A stretch of 64,000 bases of DNA from Ypsolopha sequella. Its lineage: Eukaryota > Arthropoda > Insecta > Lepidoptera > Ypsolophidae. Of this stretch, positions 12,301 through 23,061 are shown in pieces. The notes under the pieces were generated by a model. The model searched no databases and was not told the DNA's origin. It saw only the letters and a list, made by a program, of their open reading frames with translations. The DNA is taken from NCBI GenBank assembly GCA_934047225.1, contig OW203989.1:7291977-7355976 (forward strand), read 5' to 3'. Every line of letters starts with the position of its first letter. The first letter of the stretch is position 1. The position numbers and the translations under genes are program-made.

Positions 12301-13376
12301 AATATTTTTGTTATTAATTTTTATTCAATCATATTCGTGTTACCTACCAACTGAGTATTAGTTTACCTTTACCTTACGTCACACTAGCGAGGCTGAAGGC
12401 CGATCCAAGTATTCGCGAGGCCGAAGGCTGAGTAGTGTGTTTCTAGCGAGGCCGAAAAACTCGTATGTTCGGACTACGAACGCGCCCAGCTCGGTTGCAT
12501 ATTAACCTTCACCTTAGAAGTTGTTTACATTGCATTTGCTTGGACACGACTTTCCACTTACCTGAGCTACTCACAGCAAATAGTTGCACTTATTACTAAA
12601 AGCGTTGAGAACTATGCATTTCCTAAGGCATAGCACGCGCTACAAATATGTTAGTTAATAATGAACTTTGTTTCAAGAGTACCATGTAAACACACCGCTA
12701 ACCAGATAAACACACATACACACAATAAAAAAAACATATACCTATTTTAAGAGGAGGATAAGATTAAAGAACTGTCTAGTTATTTTGGTAATTAGACATT
12801 GTATGTAAAAGTGTATAGGAGTTTTTATCATCGGCAATGTAAGCAATATTCATGTTGATAACCGATATGTAATAGTTTTCTTGGTGATTCGGTTGGGTTT
12901 ATTATAGTGATATTGTGAAACAGTACAAGCTGTTTATATCTAGATAAGATATTTATTAATGTACAGAAATCAACAGCGATATATAATAAGGATAAAACAA
13001 ATAACATATAACTTAATAATAAAGCCAATTATAGATTTCAATTTTGGTTCATTTTTACATTAAATAATAGTTCTTAAACAACAAATTACTTAAGTTATAA
13101 AATCTCAAGATATATTTGTATATCTTACTTATCAGTATATTTATATTTTTTTAAGACTTTAAATTATAAAACAAATACAAAAAAAAAAAAAAACTTGAAA
13201 TAACCTAACAGTTTACAAGGGAAGGGGACTATAAAGGGGATATGTAAAAGAGCTATTATTTTAGTGTGTTTTTGGCACTAAGTTTGGCTGAATGATAATA
13301 AAATAACGGACGAATAATGTGTCTCTCTTGTCAATACTTAATGCAAAGTGTGTTCAATTCGCTTACATTAAATTAT
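12301..13376. other. Unassigned; short GCGAGGCCGAAG motif repeats
   Basis: GCGAGGC(C/T)GAAGG recurs three times at about 12388-12470, embedded in otherwise AT-rich sequence. A poly-A run lies near 13180. No gene was seen. Confidence 0.4.
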
Positions 13377-13845
13377 TTCGAAAACCATTTCGAGATTGAG
13401 ATTTAATAAGACGTATTTTAGAACTTGTGGTCTAAAAAACCTCATGACGATGAATATTTTTAAGAAAAAGTTGCAACTTCCATTTGCCTTCGTGCGACGT
13501 CACTTGAGAAATGGCCGTTTAGAAATGTGTCCTTTGCTATCAAGATAAATTTATAACAATTTGCTTCCGACTGATTTGACAGATGGATGACAGATGAGTA
13601 GACAAACAGAGACAGACCAATTTTTTTATAAGCAATCACACATCAAAATCAATATAATGTCTAAAATTCTCAAGTGACGTGATAATCGTAAATTTTTTAA
13701 AAATCATGAAACAACAATGTTTAATTTATATACCAAAATAATGAAAACTATGTCACAAAATGGTGTAAATGGCATATATTCCCTGAAAACAAATTTAAAA
13801 ACATCTTTTTGAAATTAAGCTATGGGAATTTCAAAATTATCCCAT
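13377..13845 (+). repeat. Interspersed repeat family R3, copy 2
   Basis: The fullest copy of the family described at 5885. It begins TTCGAAAACCATTTCGAGAT and ends near AAATTAAGCTATGGGAAT. The same order of landmarks is kept throughout. Confidence 0.65.
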
Positions 13846-14301
13846 GCATAGCGCTTTTAAACTGTTAAACCAACTAGACATGACACAATTTATTTTTAAC
13901 TACCTACCAGTGAACTTGGCAAATTCTCGCGAGGCTTCACATTAAGAGGCTTTAACACATCAGTACTGAATGGGCGTGATGAGTCATGCCTCGGCGTTTC
14001 CTAAGCTTTTCCGCAGAGCTAGTGCCGTGGTCGGTAAATTATTTAGTTGCTAAAAGCTTGGCTAAGGCAGCGGCATTTTATCCCTTATGTTCGGATCAAA
14101 AGGTAAACCAATAAATAAGCAATTGATTCAACGATGCACGTGTGTTTTTTTTTTTAACGCTTTTGTACGTTTACATAGATACAAGCGGTAGCTGAAAAGT
14201 AAGTAATCTACCTGACTATGAAAAAAAATACATAGATGTAACCACCTGCAATCTATATGCACTTCAGACATTTGTCAATAAATGACATCATACCATTAAA
14301 A
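13846..14301. other. Unassigned sequence
   Basis: Nothing was recognised apart from a T10 run near 14146. Confidence 0.4.
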
Positions 14302-14658
14302 TCCCACTAATATTATAAATGCGAAAGTTTGGATGGATGTATGGATGGATGTTTGTAACTCCTTCATGTCGTAACTACTGAACCGATTGGGCTGAAACTT
14401 TGCAAAAATGTAGTTCGAGACCTGGAATAGGAGATAGGCTACTTTTTATCCCTTAAATCAGTTCCCATGGGAACAAGAAATAGTGTCGTTTAGAAACGCG
14501 GCAAATTAGAGATGATGAGAATCCCAAACGCTCCATACTCCAAACCAGAGTCAGGTCAACTACGTACTAAAAAATTTATGAGCTGAAAAATATTTACAGA
14601 TTCGATACGACTATACAAAAACACAATCAACAGGGGCGAAGCCGCGGGCAAAAGCTAG
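14302..14658 (+). mobile_element. Complete non-autonomous Helitron (Lep1-like)
   Basis: Starts TCCCACTAATATTATAAATG and ends GCGGGCAAAAGCTAG. The host base before is A and after is T, matching insertion between A and T with 5' TC and 3' CTRR ends. A stem-like GC-rich block (GGCGAAGCCGCGGGC) sits just before the end, as in the family. At 357 bp it has no Rep/helicase and must rely on an autonomous partner. Confidence 0.8.
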
Positions 14659-15400
14659 TAAATAATAATTTTCATTTTGTTCGTCAAAATAGTCATTCAC
14701 AGCGTCCTTCATCTGTTCATCCATTAAAAATTTGCGCCCTCTCAAATTTTTCTTTAAATTTTTGAACAGGAAATAGTCACAGGGAGCCCGGTCTGGACTA
14801 TATAGGGTGGGTGATTGATCGTGGTCTGATCTCTTTTTTTCTTTTATTTTTTCACGAAGCTGTTCAAGTAAATTTGCATAGTATTAAGCATTCATCGTCG
14901 TGTTTTTGGGCAGGTAATCTATCATAAGAATCCCTTCAACATCCCAAAAAACGGTTGCCATTAGTTTGCCTACTGACCGGACCTTGAACTTTCTTGGTGG
15001 CTTTTCTCCTTTAAATTTCCATTGCATCGACTCTTGTTTGCTTTCGGGATCCCACTGACGAATCCAAGTTTCATCACTGGTCACTATTTGCAAGATAGTT
15101 TCTTCCTCTTCATCCTTTACCAAGTCTAAAAATGATTGACAAACATTCCACACGCCTTGGACATCACCAAATGTTCATGAACTCGTTTTTTGCTAATGCC
15201 AACATCTTTAGCTATTTCCCACTGCTTAATTCGCCTATTCGGCAAGGAAAAGTTTCTTCACTTTTTCCATACTATCTGCAGAAATGGGCCTTCCACTACG
15301 GGGATCGTCTTCTAAGCTCACACGGCCTTGTTTAAACTGCTTTGACCAAAGTTCATTACATAGTCGGAAGAACATGAATCTCGAAATACCTTAAATTCTC
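14659..15400 (-). mobile_element. Second mariner-lineage transposase remnant
   Basis: Minus-strand translation shows 'ILQIVTSDETWIRQWDPESK' (first catalytic D), 'MATVFWDVEGILMIDYLPK', and past a stop near 14880 the C-terminal block 'YSPDRAPCDYFLF' and 'LRGRKFLMDEQM'. The N-terminal part (15170-15360) is only hinted at. It differs from the 8930-9749 copy in sequence and is interrupted by frameshifts and stops. Confidence 0.75.
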
Positions 15401-16395
15401 TCAAATTTGCGTTGGCGTATTCCCTTCTCTACTGAGGAATTTAATCACAGCGTGATGAAAATAAAGATGCGGCAAAAAAAATTGAACTCGTAGAAACAAA
15501 TGAGTGTCATGATTTTTTAAAAAGGAATAAAAAGAATACGAGAATATAGTGGCCAGTCACATTTTAGAAACTTTCTTTAACAAAGGAGATTTTATATCAG
15601 CGACTCCTCGTATTTAAAACAGATTTTTACAAAGAGAACAGATATTGTGTACAAAGGCGGCACTTATTGCTTATGGCGATATCTCCTAGGCAGCCTTTGG
15701 GTAGAGAGAAAAACATAAAAAGGTATTGTAAATGATAACAAATTATCTGAGGACTATTTAAACTTACATAATTTTAACATAATAATAGAATATATATTTG
15801 AATTCCCTAACATATACATACTACACAAGAAATATATAAAAGTGCTTAAAATTAATAGTAGATTGTAGACAATTCTAAAGGCTTTAATTTTAGTTTTAGT
15901 GCTGTCAAAACTAAAATTTTTCCAAAGTAATTTAGCTTCTGTTCCTAACATTTAAAGACTATTTTGTAATCAAGAAAATTAAGTTCTGACAGCACTAAAA
16001 CTAAAATTAAAGCCTTCAAAATCGGCTTTATTGTATCACAAGGGAGCAAAATAATATTTTTACGTCGAGGACGTTATTTTGAATCCAAAGCAGAGCGAAG
16101 GATTCGAGAGTAGAATCAAAATACGTCATCCGATGAAAAATAAATTTGAGGCCATGGAAAAGAAATAAAAGGCACTATTAGATACAAATCTAGAACTTAT
16201 TTTATTAACACAATGATATTCGGAAAAAAAATATTTCTTTGAAATAGGCAAATTTTTGGAAATAGGCCAAGAAAACAGATTCCGAAAAAGTCTTCGCGCC
16301 GTTTGCATTTTTCTATATGAGGAAATTAATATGCTCCGCTGCAAGAAGGAAAAGTGGAAAAAACTGGTGACAGTATGATACCTAAGGGGCAGCAC
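15401..16395. other. Unassigned, with a hairpin at 15879-16018
   Basis: The arms 'AAGGCTTTAATTTTAGTTTT' and 'AAAACTAAAATTAAAGCCTT' flank about 75 bp, consistent with a small MITE. A second weak palindrome around 16060-16130 carries 'ACGTCGAGGACG' / 'AAAATACGTCATCC'. No gene was seen. Confidence 0.5.
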
Positions 16396-16703
16396 TAGGA
16401 GCAGAGGTCGTAAAGCAATAAGATGGGAGGATGACCTAAAAATTACCTTAGGACCACTTTGGATAAGAGTAGCGGCGGACAGAAAACAATGGAGAGAGTT
16501 GGAGGAGGCCTATGCCGGAAGGCAAACCGAATTAAGAGATATTTTGTAATATAAGTGCAGTTTATAGTCTTAAGATGTTTAACTTTCTTTTAAAAAGAAA
16601 ATACTTTTATATAGTTTTATATTTTCTTATCTACAAATCTCATTTAAGACACAAGATGTAAAATTGGAAAATTCGGAAATAAAGGCTTTATTATTATTAT
16701 ATG
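16396..16703 (+). mobile_element. RTE-type LINE 3' end
   Basis: The frame at about 16396-16547 reads 'SRGRKAIRWEDDLK', 'GPLWIRVAADRKQWREL' and 'EAYAGRQTELRDIL' followed by a stop. This is the very C-terminus of lepidopteran endonuclease-reverse transcriptase LINEs. The element then runs through a 3' UTR to AATAAAGGCTTTATTATTATTA, the short-repeat tail. It is 5' truncated, as usual for LINEs. Confidence 0.75.
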
Positions 16704-17159
16704 AGGAAATGATCATACGCTTTCAAATATTTTACTCGAGATTGACATGGTAATAGATTCTTATAATTTCGGGTGTTAATGTAACACTTTGACTATCTGA
16801 CGAACCCATTTTTGTTTAATTATATTAAAATTTAAATTATGCTATGAATGGTACTCGTACTGAGCACGTAGTTCGCGCGTTTATCATTTCATTTTTTTTA
16901 ATACTGCCAGCCGCGTTGCTCAGATAACCAACCAGTAACTTTTTTATACAATATTTTCTTTCGAACTCTTTGGTCACGAAACACTTTATGGAACAACATT
17001 CATGTTCCAAATTCAAAACTCATTATTGAAAGTCTCTTGCAGAAAAGACCTACTTTGTCCGCAGTTATTGAAGAACCAATCATCGTTTTTCGCATAGATG
17101 GAAAGAAAAATAAACATGAAATAAATATATAAATAAATATACAAACTTAAACAAAATAA
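16704..17159. other. Unassigned AT-rich sequence
   Basis: Nothing was recognised. Confidence 0.4.
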
Positions 17160-17620
17160 GGGCGGGATAAAGCTTTATTTTGACGGGTATTCGGAATGAA
17201 AAAATTGCTTCACTTTGATCTTGAATGAGTTACATTTCTTAACTTTTGTACAGAAAGCGGCAAACGGTTCCAGAGTTGTGCAGCATGAAAAGTAAATGAA
17301 TCATTGTAAAAGCCTTTTTCGCGTCTGGAAGTGCCAATGTTTTGCTATTGCACAGCCGCATATCTCTACCGTGATCGGAAACGAATCTTTCTCGCAAGTA
17401 ACAGGGAGCGGAGGGATTGTTAAGGACACCATGAAGAAGTTCCTCTTCTTGTAAGCATTTCTGCGAAGACGAACGGGAGCCAGCTTAACTGCAAACGGAA
17501 TTCAGATACGTGGTCATATTTGCGAAGAGAGAATATAAAACGAATACAAAGACTCTGGAGACGTTCGAATGGTGTTGAGCATACGGGTATAAATGTTAAA
17601 ATATTCATAATTTTATGCAT
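17160..17620 (-). mobile_element. LINE 3' fragment (Jockey/CR1-like)
   Basis: The minus-strand frame from 17620 reads 'RLQSLCIRFIFSLRKYDHV' and 'LQLSWLPFVFAEMLTRR', the thumb-to-C-terminal region of these reverse transcriptases. Past a frame break the translation continues with 'FPITVEICGCAIAKHWHF' and 'VKKCNSFKIKVKQFF'. Broken and 5' truncated. Confidence 0.6.
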
Positions 17621-18757
17621 CTAGATATAGAGAAACTCATTCTACTACGACCGACGATGGCGTAGCGGTTGAAAATGTGAGGTACTACTTGCTTGCTTTG
17701 CCGCGCCGCCGTATCAATAAGGGGAGGTGAATGAGTTAAAGTAACAAAAACCCTTATAACATTTATTGAAAAAGGCGTTACTTTGCGGAAGTCTATCATG
17801 ATTTGTGGATATATTAATAATTTTAAATATTCCGCTAAACACTCTTACCATGCTATTCAAAATGCAGACTCAAGCACCGCCCGCCTTCCCGCATAAAACA
17901 TGCACAAGCAAAGCAAGCAGCACGAGCACAAAATAAAGCAATCTTAAATAACAAGCAAGGAAACTTAATATATCCACAAAAATTCAAAAACCCTTATTAT
18001 AATGAAGTTTAGGAACAGAAACCAACTCAGTTGTGGGCGTCACCAAATGTCATGCTGTTACACTTCGCTATAAGGTGCACGCTCCATGAAACTTGCAAGG
18101 ACAATACAATCGTGCCTTTTGGCGAGACTGTGGACGTTTTCAAACATAATTTTTGGTTATTATTAATCTTGATTACATTTTCAATGTTTGATTCGCACAA
18201 GTTTTTTGATTTTATCTAAAACAATAAAAGCATATTCGGCTACACTTTTGGTATAAAACCGTTAAATTTATGTATTTTAGGGGTTTTTTGTTAAGATATT
18301 AATAAATTTTCACAATTTTTTGTCCAACTTAAGCATAGATTTAGATAATTTTAATGGACTCAGCCTAAAATATTACAATAACATTCCATAGACATCCCAC
18401 AATGTCACAATGTGTTGATAGCGTTTGTATGTAGGTTTGCGCGTAACGACGCGACGCCTCTCAAATTTGTTTGTCCGTCTAAATGTCACACCGCGTATAA
18501 AACGAGAACTAAGCTGAAAGGTATGTTAGTGGAAAATAATCTGAGACTCCAGAAAAATACGGTCTACGCTAAGATGATGAGACATATTTACAATGTGGCA
18601 TTGCATTGGTAGTATCAGTAATTCGTCCGTTACCGACTTCCACAGAGTTTTTGCGGAAGTCCCCAGACTGTTTACTGCCTCACCTACACATCTCTGATCT
18701 ATTAGTGGTAAACGATGGTTTAAGTTAAGATTTTCTATACTGGGCAAGTTAGTATAT
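17621..18757. other. Unassigned sequence
   Basis: No exon with convincing splice sites and no recognised repeat. Confidence 0.4.
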
Positions 18758-19170
18758 TTAAGGCGCTACGGAAAAAAAATCGTCACTTTTAGAACTTTAG
18801 ATCCAAAAATAATTTACTATTTTATCAAAATAATACCTTATTTACTGAAGTAGATTACAGTAAATAAGGTATTATTTTGATAAAATAGTGTATTATTTTT
18901 CTAGGGATGTGTTAAACAGAAACGTGATTGGTGATATTCGGCTCGATAGAAATATTTATTGAAATGAGGTCTTTTTCCTGGTTTTTGACTTCAATTATAT
19001 TTTATTAGATAGGTTTTAACGGTATCTAGGACCTGGTTAAACGAAATTTTGATTACAACTTTAGTACATTATACTTTTTGCTACTTTTCCACGAGTCCGT
19101 CCCTCTCGCACTAATGGTTTTTTCGCATATAGAGTAACAGGGACGCTAATACATTTACATATCACCTTAA
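18758..19170 (-). mobile_element. TTAA-bounded MITE, copy E, with nested hairpin
   Basis: Begins TTAAGGCGCTACGG and ends CATATCACCTTAA. The inner text 'CTCGATAGAAATATTTATTGAAAT' and 'CCGTCCCTCTCGCACTA' aligns with copies C and D. A 96-bp hairpin at 18805-18900 seems to have inserted into it. Confidence 0.6.
18805..18900. repeat. Near-perfect hairpin
   Basis: The arms TTTTATCAAAATAATACC and GGTATTATTTTGATAAAA extend to about 42 bp each with a 10-base loop and two or three mismatches at the tips. It is probably a tiny MITE nested in the TTAA element. Confidence 0.75.
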
Positions 19171-19410
19171 AGTGTTTTTTCATAAAATTTCGTGCAAGAA
19201 TGACACTTATTTGAATGAAAATGTTGGCTGCCGTCCAGGATTGATTTTATCGTCCTGAAACGATTGCTGAACAATGGAACTGTGCTACAATAATAAACTT
19301 ACTCGACATCGTAATTTGGCATGGGCAAATTTGGCATTATAAGGTCTACTATAATATAATATAGGTAATACTATATAAGGTCTTTCAATTTAAATCTAAA
19401 GTAATTTAGG

Positions 19411-19593
19411 AGGTGATTCAGTATCGTTAATACATCATATTCCACTGCAAAGCACTTTTTTTGCGCGAACTTTTTTTTAGTACAAAGTGGTCCTATCAGC
19501 TGACTCAGTTAGTATGGACAACTGAAGAAAAAGTTCGCGCAAAAAAAAGTAGTTTGCAGTAGAATGTGATGTATTAACGATACTGAATCACCT
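19411..19593. mobile_element. Palindromic MITE (AGGTGATTCAGTATCG ends)
   Basis: 183 bp with inverted ends AGGTGATTCAGTATCGTTAA / TTAACGATACTGAATCACCT. The arms extend through 'GCGCGAACTTTTT'. Followed directly by a TA microsatellite. The target duplication is unclear. Confidence 0.75.
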
Positions 19594-19612
19594 ATATATA
19601 TATATATATACT
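19594..19612. repeat. (TA)n microsatellite
   Basis: About nine TA units immediately after the MITE end. Confidence 0.85.
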
Positions 19613-19805
19613 CTGTATTTATGTTGTTTTAGTCTATATAAGGATAATCTGTTATATGCTTTATATAATAAAGAAATTTTTACTTTACTTTACTTTTACT
19701 TTATATTCGATCCATGAAGAAACTGGACATTAACGGGTCAGCAGTAGCATAACATGCACTAAGTTCGGATACGACCCACTACATCTGTTTCAACAAGGCT
19801 ACAGT

Positions 19806-20210
19806 ATGAGTAAAGGGGAAATACACCATTCCTCGCAAAATACGCGAAGCCATCGAGATAAGTCGTTATCCCAACTTCAACAGGGATCATGGTTGGCACT
19901 TTGGCAGCTGGCTCCGTCTTGGAAATCGGTTCTCGATAGATCGAGCAACTTTAGGAGAGTGCCCAATTGCCTGTGTCTATTTAATAACCACTCCTAATAA
20001 CAATTAAAAGAATCAAGTGCATCCACCATCCCAACTCCACCAATGACGCAGTCAACGCTTAGCGCACAAGCCGCACGCACAGCTCGCCAATCGACGGTAG
20101 CCAGTGCCCATTTGACAACGACGGTGAACGCCGCGTCGTGGTCCTACGAACGACACTCGCCTGGATAATGCTGAAATCGTAACGGTGAAACGGTTGACAT
20201 ATAGTCAACA
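19806..20210 (+). mobile_element. Possible Penelope-like retroelement C-terminal fragment
   Basis: Translation from about 19820 gives 'KYTIPRKIREAIEISRYP' followed by 'NFNRDHGWHFGSWLR'. This pattern (R-K-x-R-E-A-I-E-I ... N-x-N-R-D-x-G) is what I know from the C-terminal GIY-YIG endonuclease region of Penelope-like elements. The catalytic core is not visible and the frame soon breaks. It could instead be another retroelement tail. Confidence 0.4.
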
Positions 20211-20626
20211 ACAATCACACGTGAGTGTTCAAACCGCATTATTATATCAGAGGCGAAAGAGGTGTGTCAGGATCGTAACAGTTGGAAATCTGCAGTATCT
20301 GCCTACACCTCTGGTAGGCAGGCATGAGTATGTGTATATATGTATTAGGATATATGATATAAGGGTTCAGTACTCAGCGAGAGCCGCGAATTGTTTGTCA
20401 GGCGCTACCATTTTAGCGGCTTGTTTGTGTCGCCTGAATGTTGCTATGACACCTTTATTGCTGTAATTTACCATGTTTTATGTTTCCGTTGTACAATACG
20501 ACGGGCATTGTGTGGTGGTACGGAGTACCTTTGTGCGCGAGTCCAACTCTTAATTAGCCAAATTATAATCATTTACTGATATTCTTCCACATTCTAACGA
20601 TCTTTGAAAGTGAACTTTGATTTGAC

Positions 20627-20838
20627 CACAAAATAACCACTTACAGAAGGTTTACTCCGCAAAACTAGTGAAAACAGGCGCACGCACACGTAGACGCGTA
20701 CGTACGACGATCTCGGATGAAGTAGGTGGAATGCCAATACGAAATAATGCCGAGATCATCATACGTACGCGTCTATGCATGTGTGCGTCTGATTTCGCTC
20801 CGTCGTCGATTCGGCCTTCTGATAGTATCTATTTTGTG
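20627..20838. mobile_element. Palindromic MITE, CACAAAATA family, copy 2
   Basis: 212 bp with CACAAAATA / TATTTTGTG ends and the 7-bp direct repeat ATTTGAC on each side (20620-20626 and 20839-20845). An extra G on both sides would make it 8 bp, as in hAT insertions. The inner arms carry ACGCGTACGTACGA and CATACGTACGCGT. It is the inverse-orientation relative of 612-826. Confidence 0.75.
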
Positions 20839-21194
20839 ATTTGACTATGCTCTTTCTTATTCAAAAAGTAATTTGACGACAACGCAAGTTTATTTTCTGT
20901 CTCTGTCGCCCTCTGCCCACGCACCCTCGTTCTTATAAGCAACTCATTAAGTCAGCTCTAACAAATATTTGTATCTCCGAAAGAAAAGCCGTTAAAGGCA
21001 CATAAAGGAAGGTATTTCAATCAATGTTTACTGAACCCTAATCAAGGTTAATGTTTCCGACTCGAGGGCTCCGTAAGCCCGTTCCACTAGCGATTTTGCC
21101 AAATTACGAATTTTTTCGTCAAGTCAGTTTACTAATTTTTAGATTATGGGCACATAGTCGGTAACCGTAGGGAGATGACAGGGTAAACAAAAAA
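20839..21194. other. Unassigned sequence
   Basis: Nothing was recognised. Confidence 0.4.
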
Positions 21195-21675
21195 TTATTC
21201 TATTTAGTCCGTCATTTAGATTTGTCAGTCAAACAAAAATTACAGAGATATGTAGAGCGCGTCAAAGTTTGGGAGGCTTGACGGCTTATTATAGTTATTA
21301 TGTATATATTAATATATATTATATGTATATATTTATATTTATACAAAGTGAATTTGTGAACATCGTCCAAATTCATACTTGAGCCTTGGTAAGTGATCAG
21401 CATCATGAACCAAATAAAATTTTATTTCAACTCCCATAGTGATTCACTCAGGACTGGAAGTGAATCACTATAGGAAGTGTAAATTTAATTATACGAATTT
21501 CACAAAAATTGTTATCGATTCATGATGCTGATCACTTACCAAGCCTCCACTATGAATTTGGACGATGATCAAAAAGTCACCTTGGATATAATCATTTTAC
21601 ATAATTTTTTGACAAAAGAAAAAATACGTGTCCAATATTTTCTGATAATCGAACTGACGGACTAATTAGAATTTT
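21195..21675. mobile_element. Foldback MITE, concentric arms
   Basis: Outer ends 'TTTAGTCCGTCA' / 'TGACGGACTAA' enclose long arms at about 21362-21411 and 21510-21570 ('CATCGTCCAAATTCATA', 'TGGTAAGTGATCAGCATCAT' and their inverses), with a further hairpin 'AGTGATTCACT' / 'AGTGAATCACT' at the centre. Confidence 0.7.
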
Positions 21676-22263
21676 TTTAGTCATCATGCTTAGGAGTCAA
21701 AAATGTTTTTTTTTTCAAGTATTACACATCGATATTTCAAAAATTACAAAATAAAAAAGGTTTTCTTGCCACTTAATTCCTTTTACTTTACCTTTACCTT
21801 TACCTTTACCTTTAAATACCTTTTAATTCTGAGATTATGGGAATTCAGGGTACGTATTTTTTTTAAATGTATCATTGATCAGAAATATAATAAATAAGTG
21901 CTGAGAGAGGAATAGTTATTTTTAAATTATTTATTTTTGGTTATTAGTCTGAAAGTTTGAAAAATAATATAAAAGCCTTCGTAACTCGAAGACCATTCAT
22001 TTTCGACACCTAGTTGATAGGACTTAATTCGTTGGTAATGATCTCTAGTATAACCCCTTTCAAGGAATAGGTCGTATTACAAAGCAGCCTGTATATTATT
22101 GGTCGATATAATTTTAAACAAGTTTGAACTTTGAACTTCGCTATTTAAGGGTTTCCCTTTATTGATGCCTGATGCCTCCTGGCCGTTTTTCGGTCATAGT
22201 GACTGATCAAGGCTCAGAACTTCGCTGGTGAGCTCTCCAATGGCTTCCCTTTATTACGGAACC
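21676..22263. other. Unassigned; (CTTTAC)n microsatellite
   Basis: Four to five CTTTAC units at about 21782-21813. Nothing else was recognised. Confidence 0.5.
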
Positions 22264-22686
22264 CAGGTGATATATCGTCCGTGCAAAGGTCTCCGTTACT
22301 CCAAGCGGAAAGACCCGCAGTGCGAGAGGGATGGAATCGGGGAAAATTGACAAATAGTTGGTTTTAAATTAATACAAAATTAACTAAAATAGCTATGGAA
22401 ATTTCCATAACCAGTAATTTAGTTATTGTTAAAACCCATCTAAATGAATATTTTTAAAGTCTGTATGCTATTCCGATTTGTCAGAATATTAAAAAAAGTG
22501 TAAATTTAGTCCTCATGTCATTAATTATTTCTATCGAGTGAAATTTCTCCAATCGCGTTTCTGATAGACCAGAATCTAGAAAAAGGTCCCAAAATTGTTA
22601 TACTAATTTATTTAACTTAGGACTTAGTTTTAACAGCAGATAAATAACTTCAAAAAGTGTCGATTTTGACGATATACCCCCTTTAA
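22264..22686 (+). mobile_element. TTAA-bounded MITE, copy D
   Basis: The inside aligns with copies A and C: 'CAGTGCGAGAGGGATGGAAT', 'ATTATTTCTATCGAG' and 'TAATTTAGTTATTGTTAAAA'. The left TTAA is lost (CCCAGGTGATATATCG). The right end is GACGATATACCCCCTTTAA. Confidence 0.6.
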
Positions 22687-23061
22687 CTGTAGAGCCTAAA
22701 TACAAAACGAAAAATACCTAAATCGGAGAATGTAAGTATTTATTGAAAGTTTCTGTCAAAACTTGCCCTTTACGTAGTCAAAGAGCTTCCAAAACTCCGA
22801 AGGCTGTGCACTGAATGGAATAAATTAGTCGCTTCTTGTTTGAAAGGGCGAACTTGTTCTTTCCTTGAAAAGTTATTTAATGATAAACAATAATGTTGAT
22901 TATATAATTTTTGCTGGCTGGTATAGCCGGCAATTTTATATTTCTGTATTAGAATGTTTGGGCATATATAATTTATCAACGAATAGTGTAAGCTCCTTAC
23001 TTTAATTAAGCCTTCTTCCATTTAAGGGGCAGGTAGACGCCAATGACCTTGAGTCAACCTC
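22687..23061. other. Unassigned sequence
   Basis: Nothing was recognised. Confidence 0.4.

Noticed and set aside
12388..12470. GCGAGGCCGAAG repeats as transferred bacterial DNA
   Set aside because: Only three short diverged motifs with no coding sequence; more likely an insect repeat.
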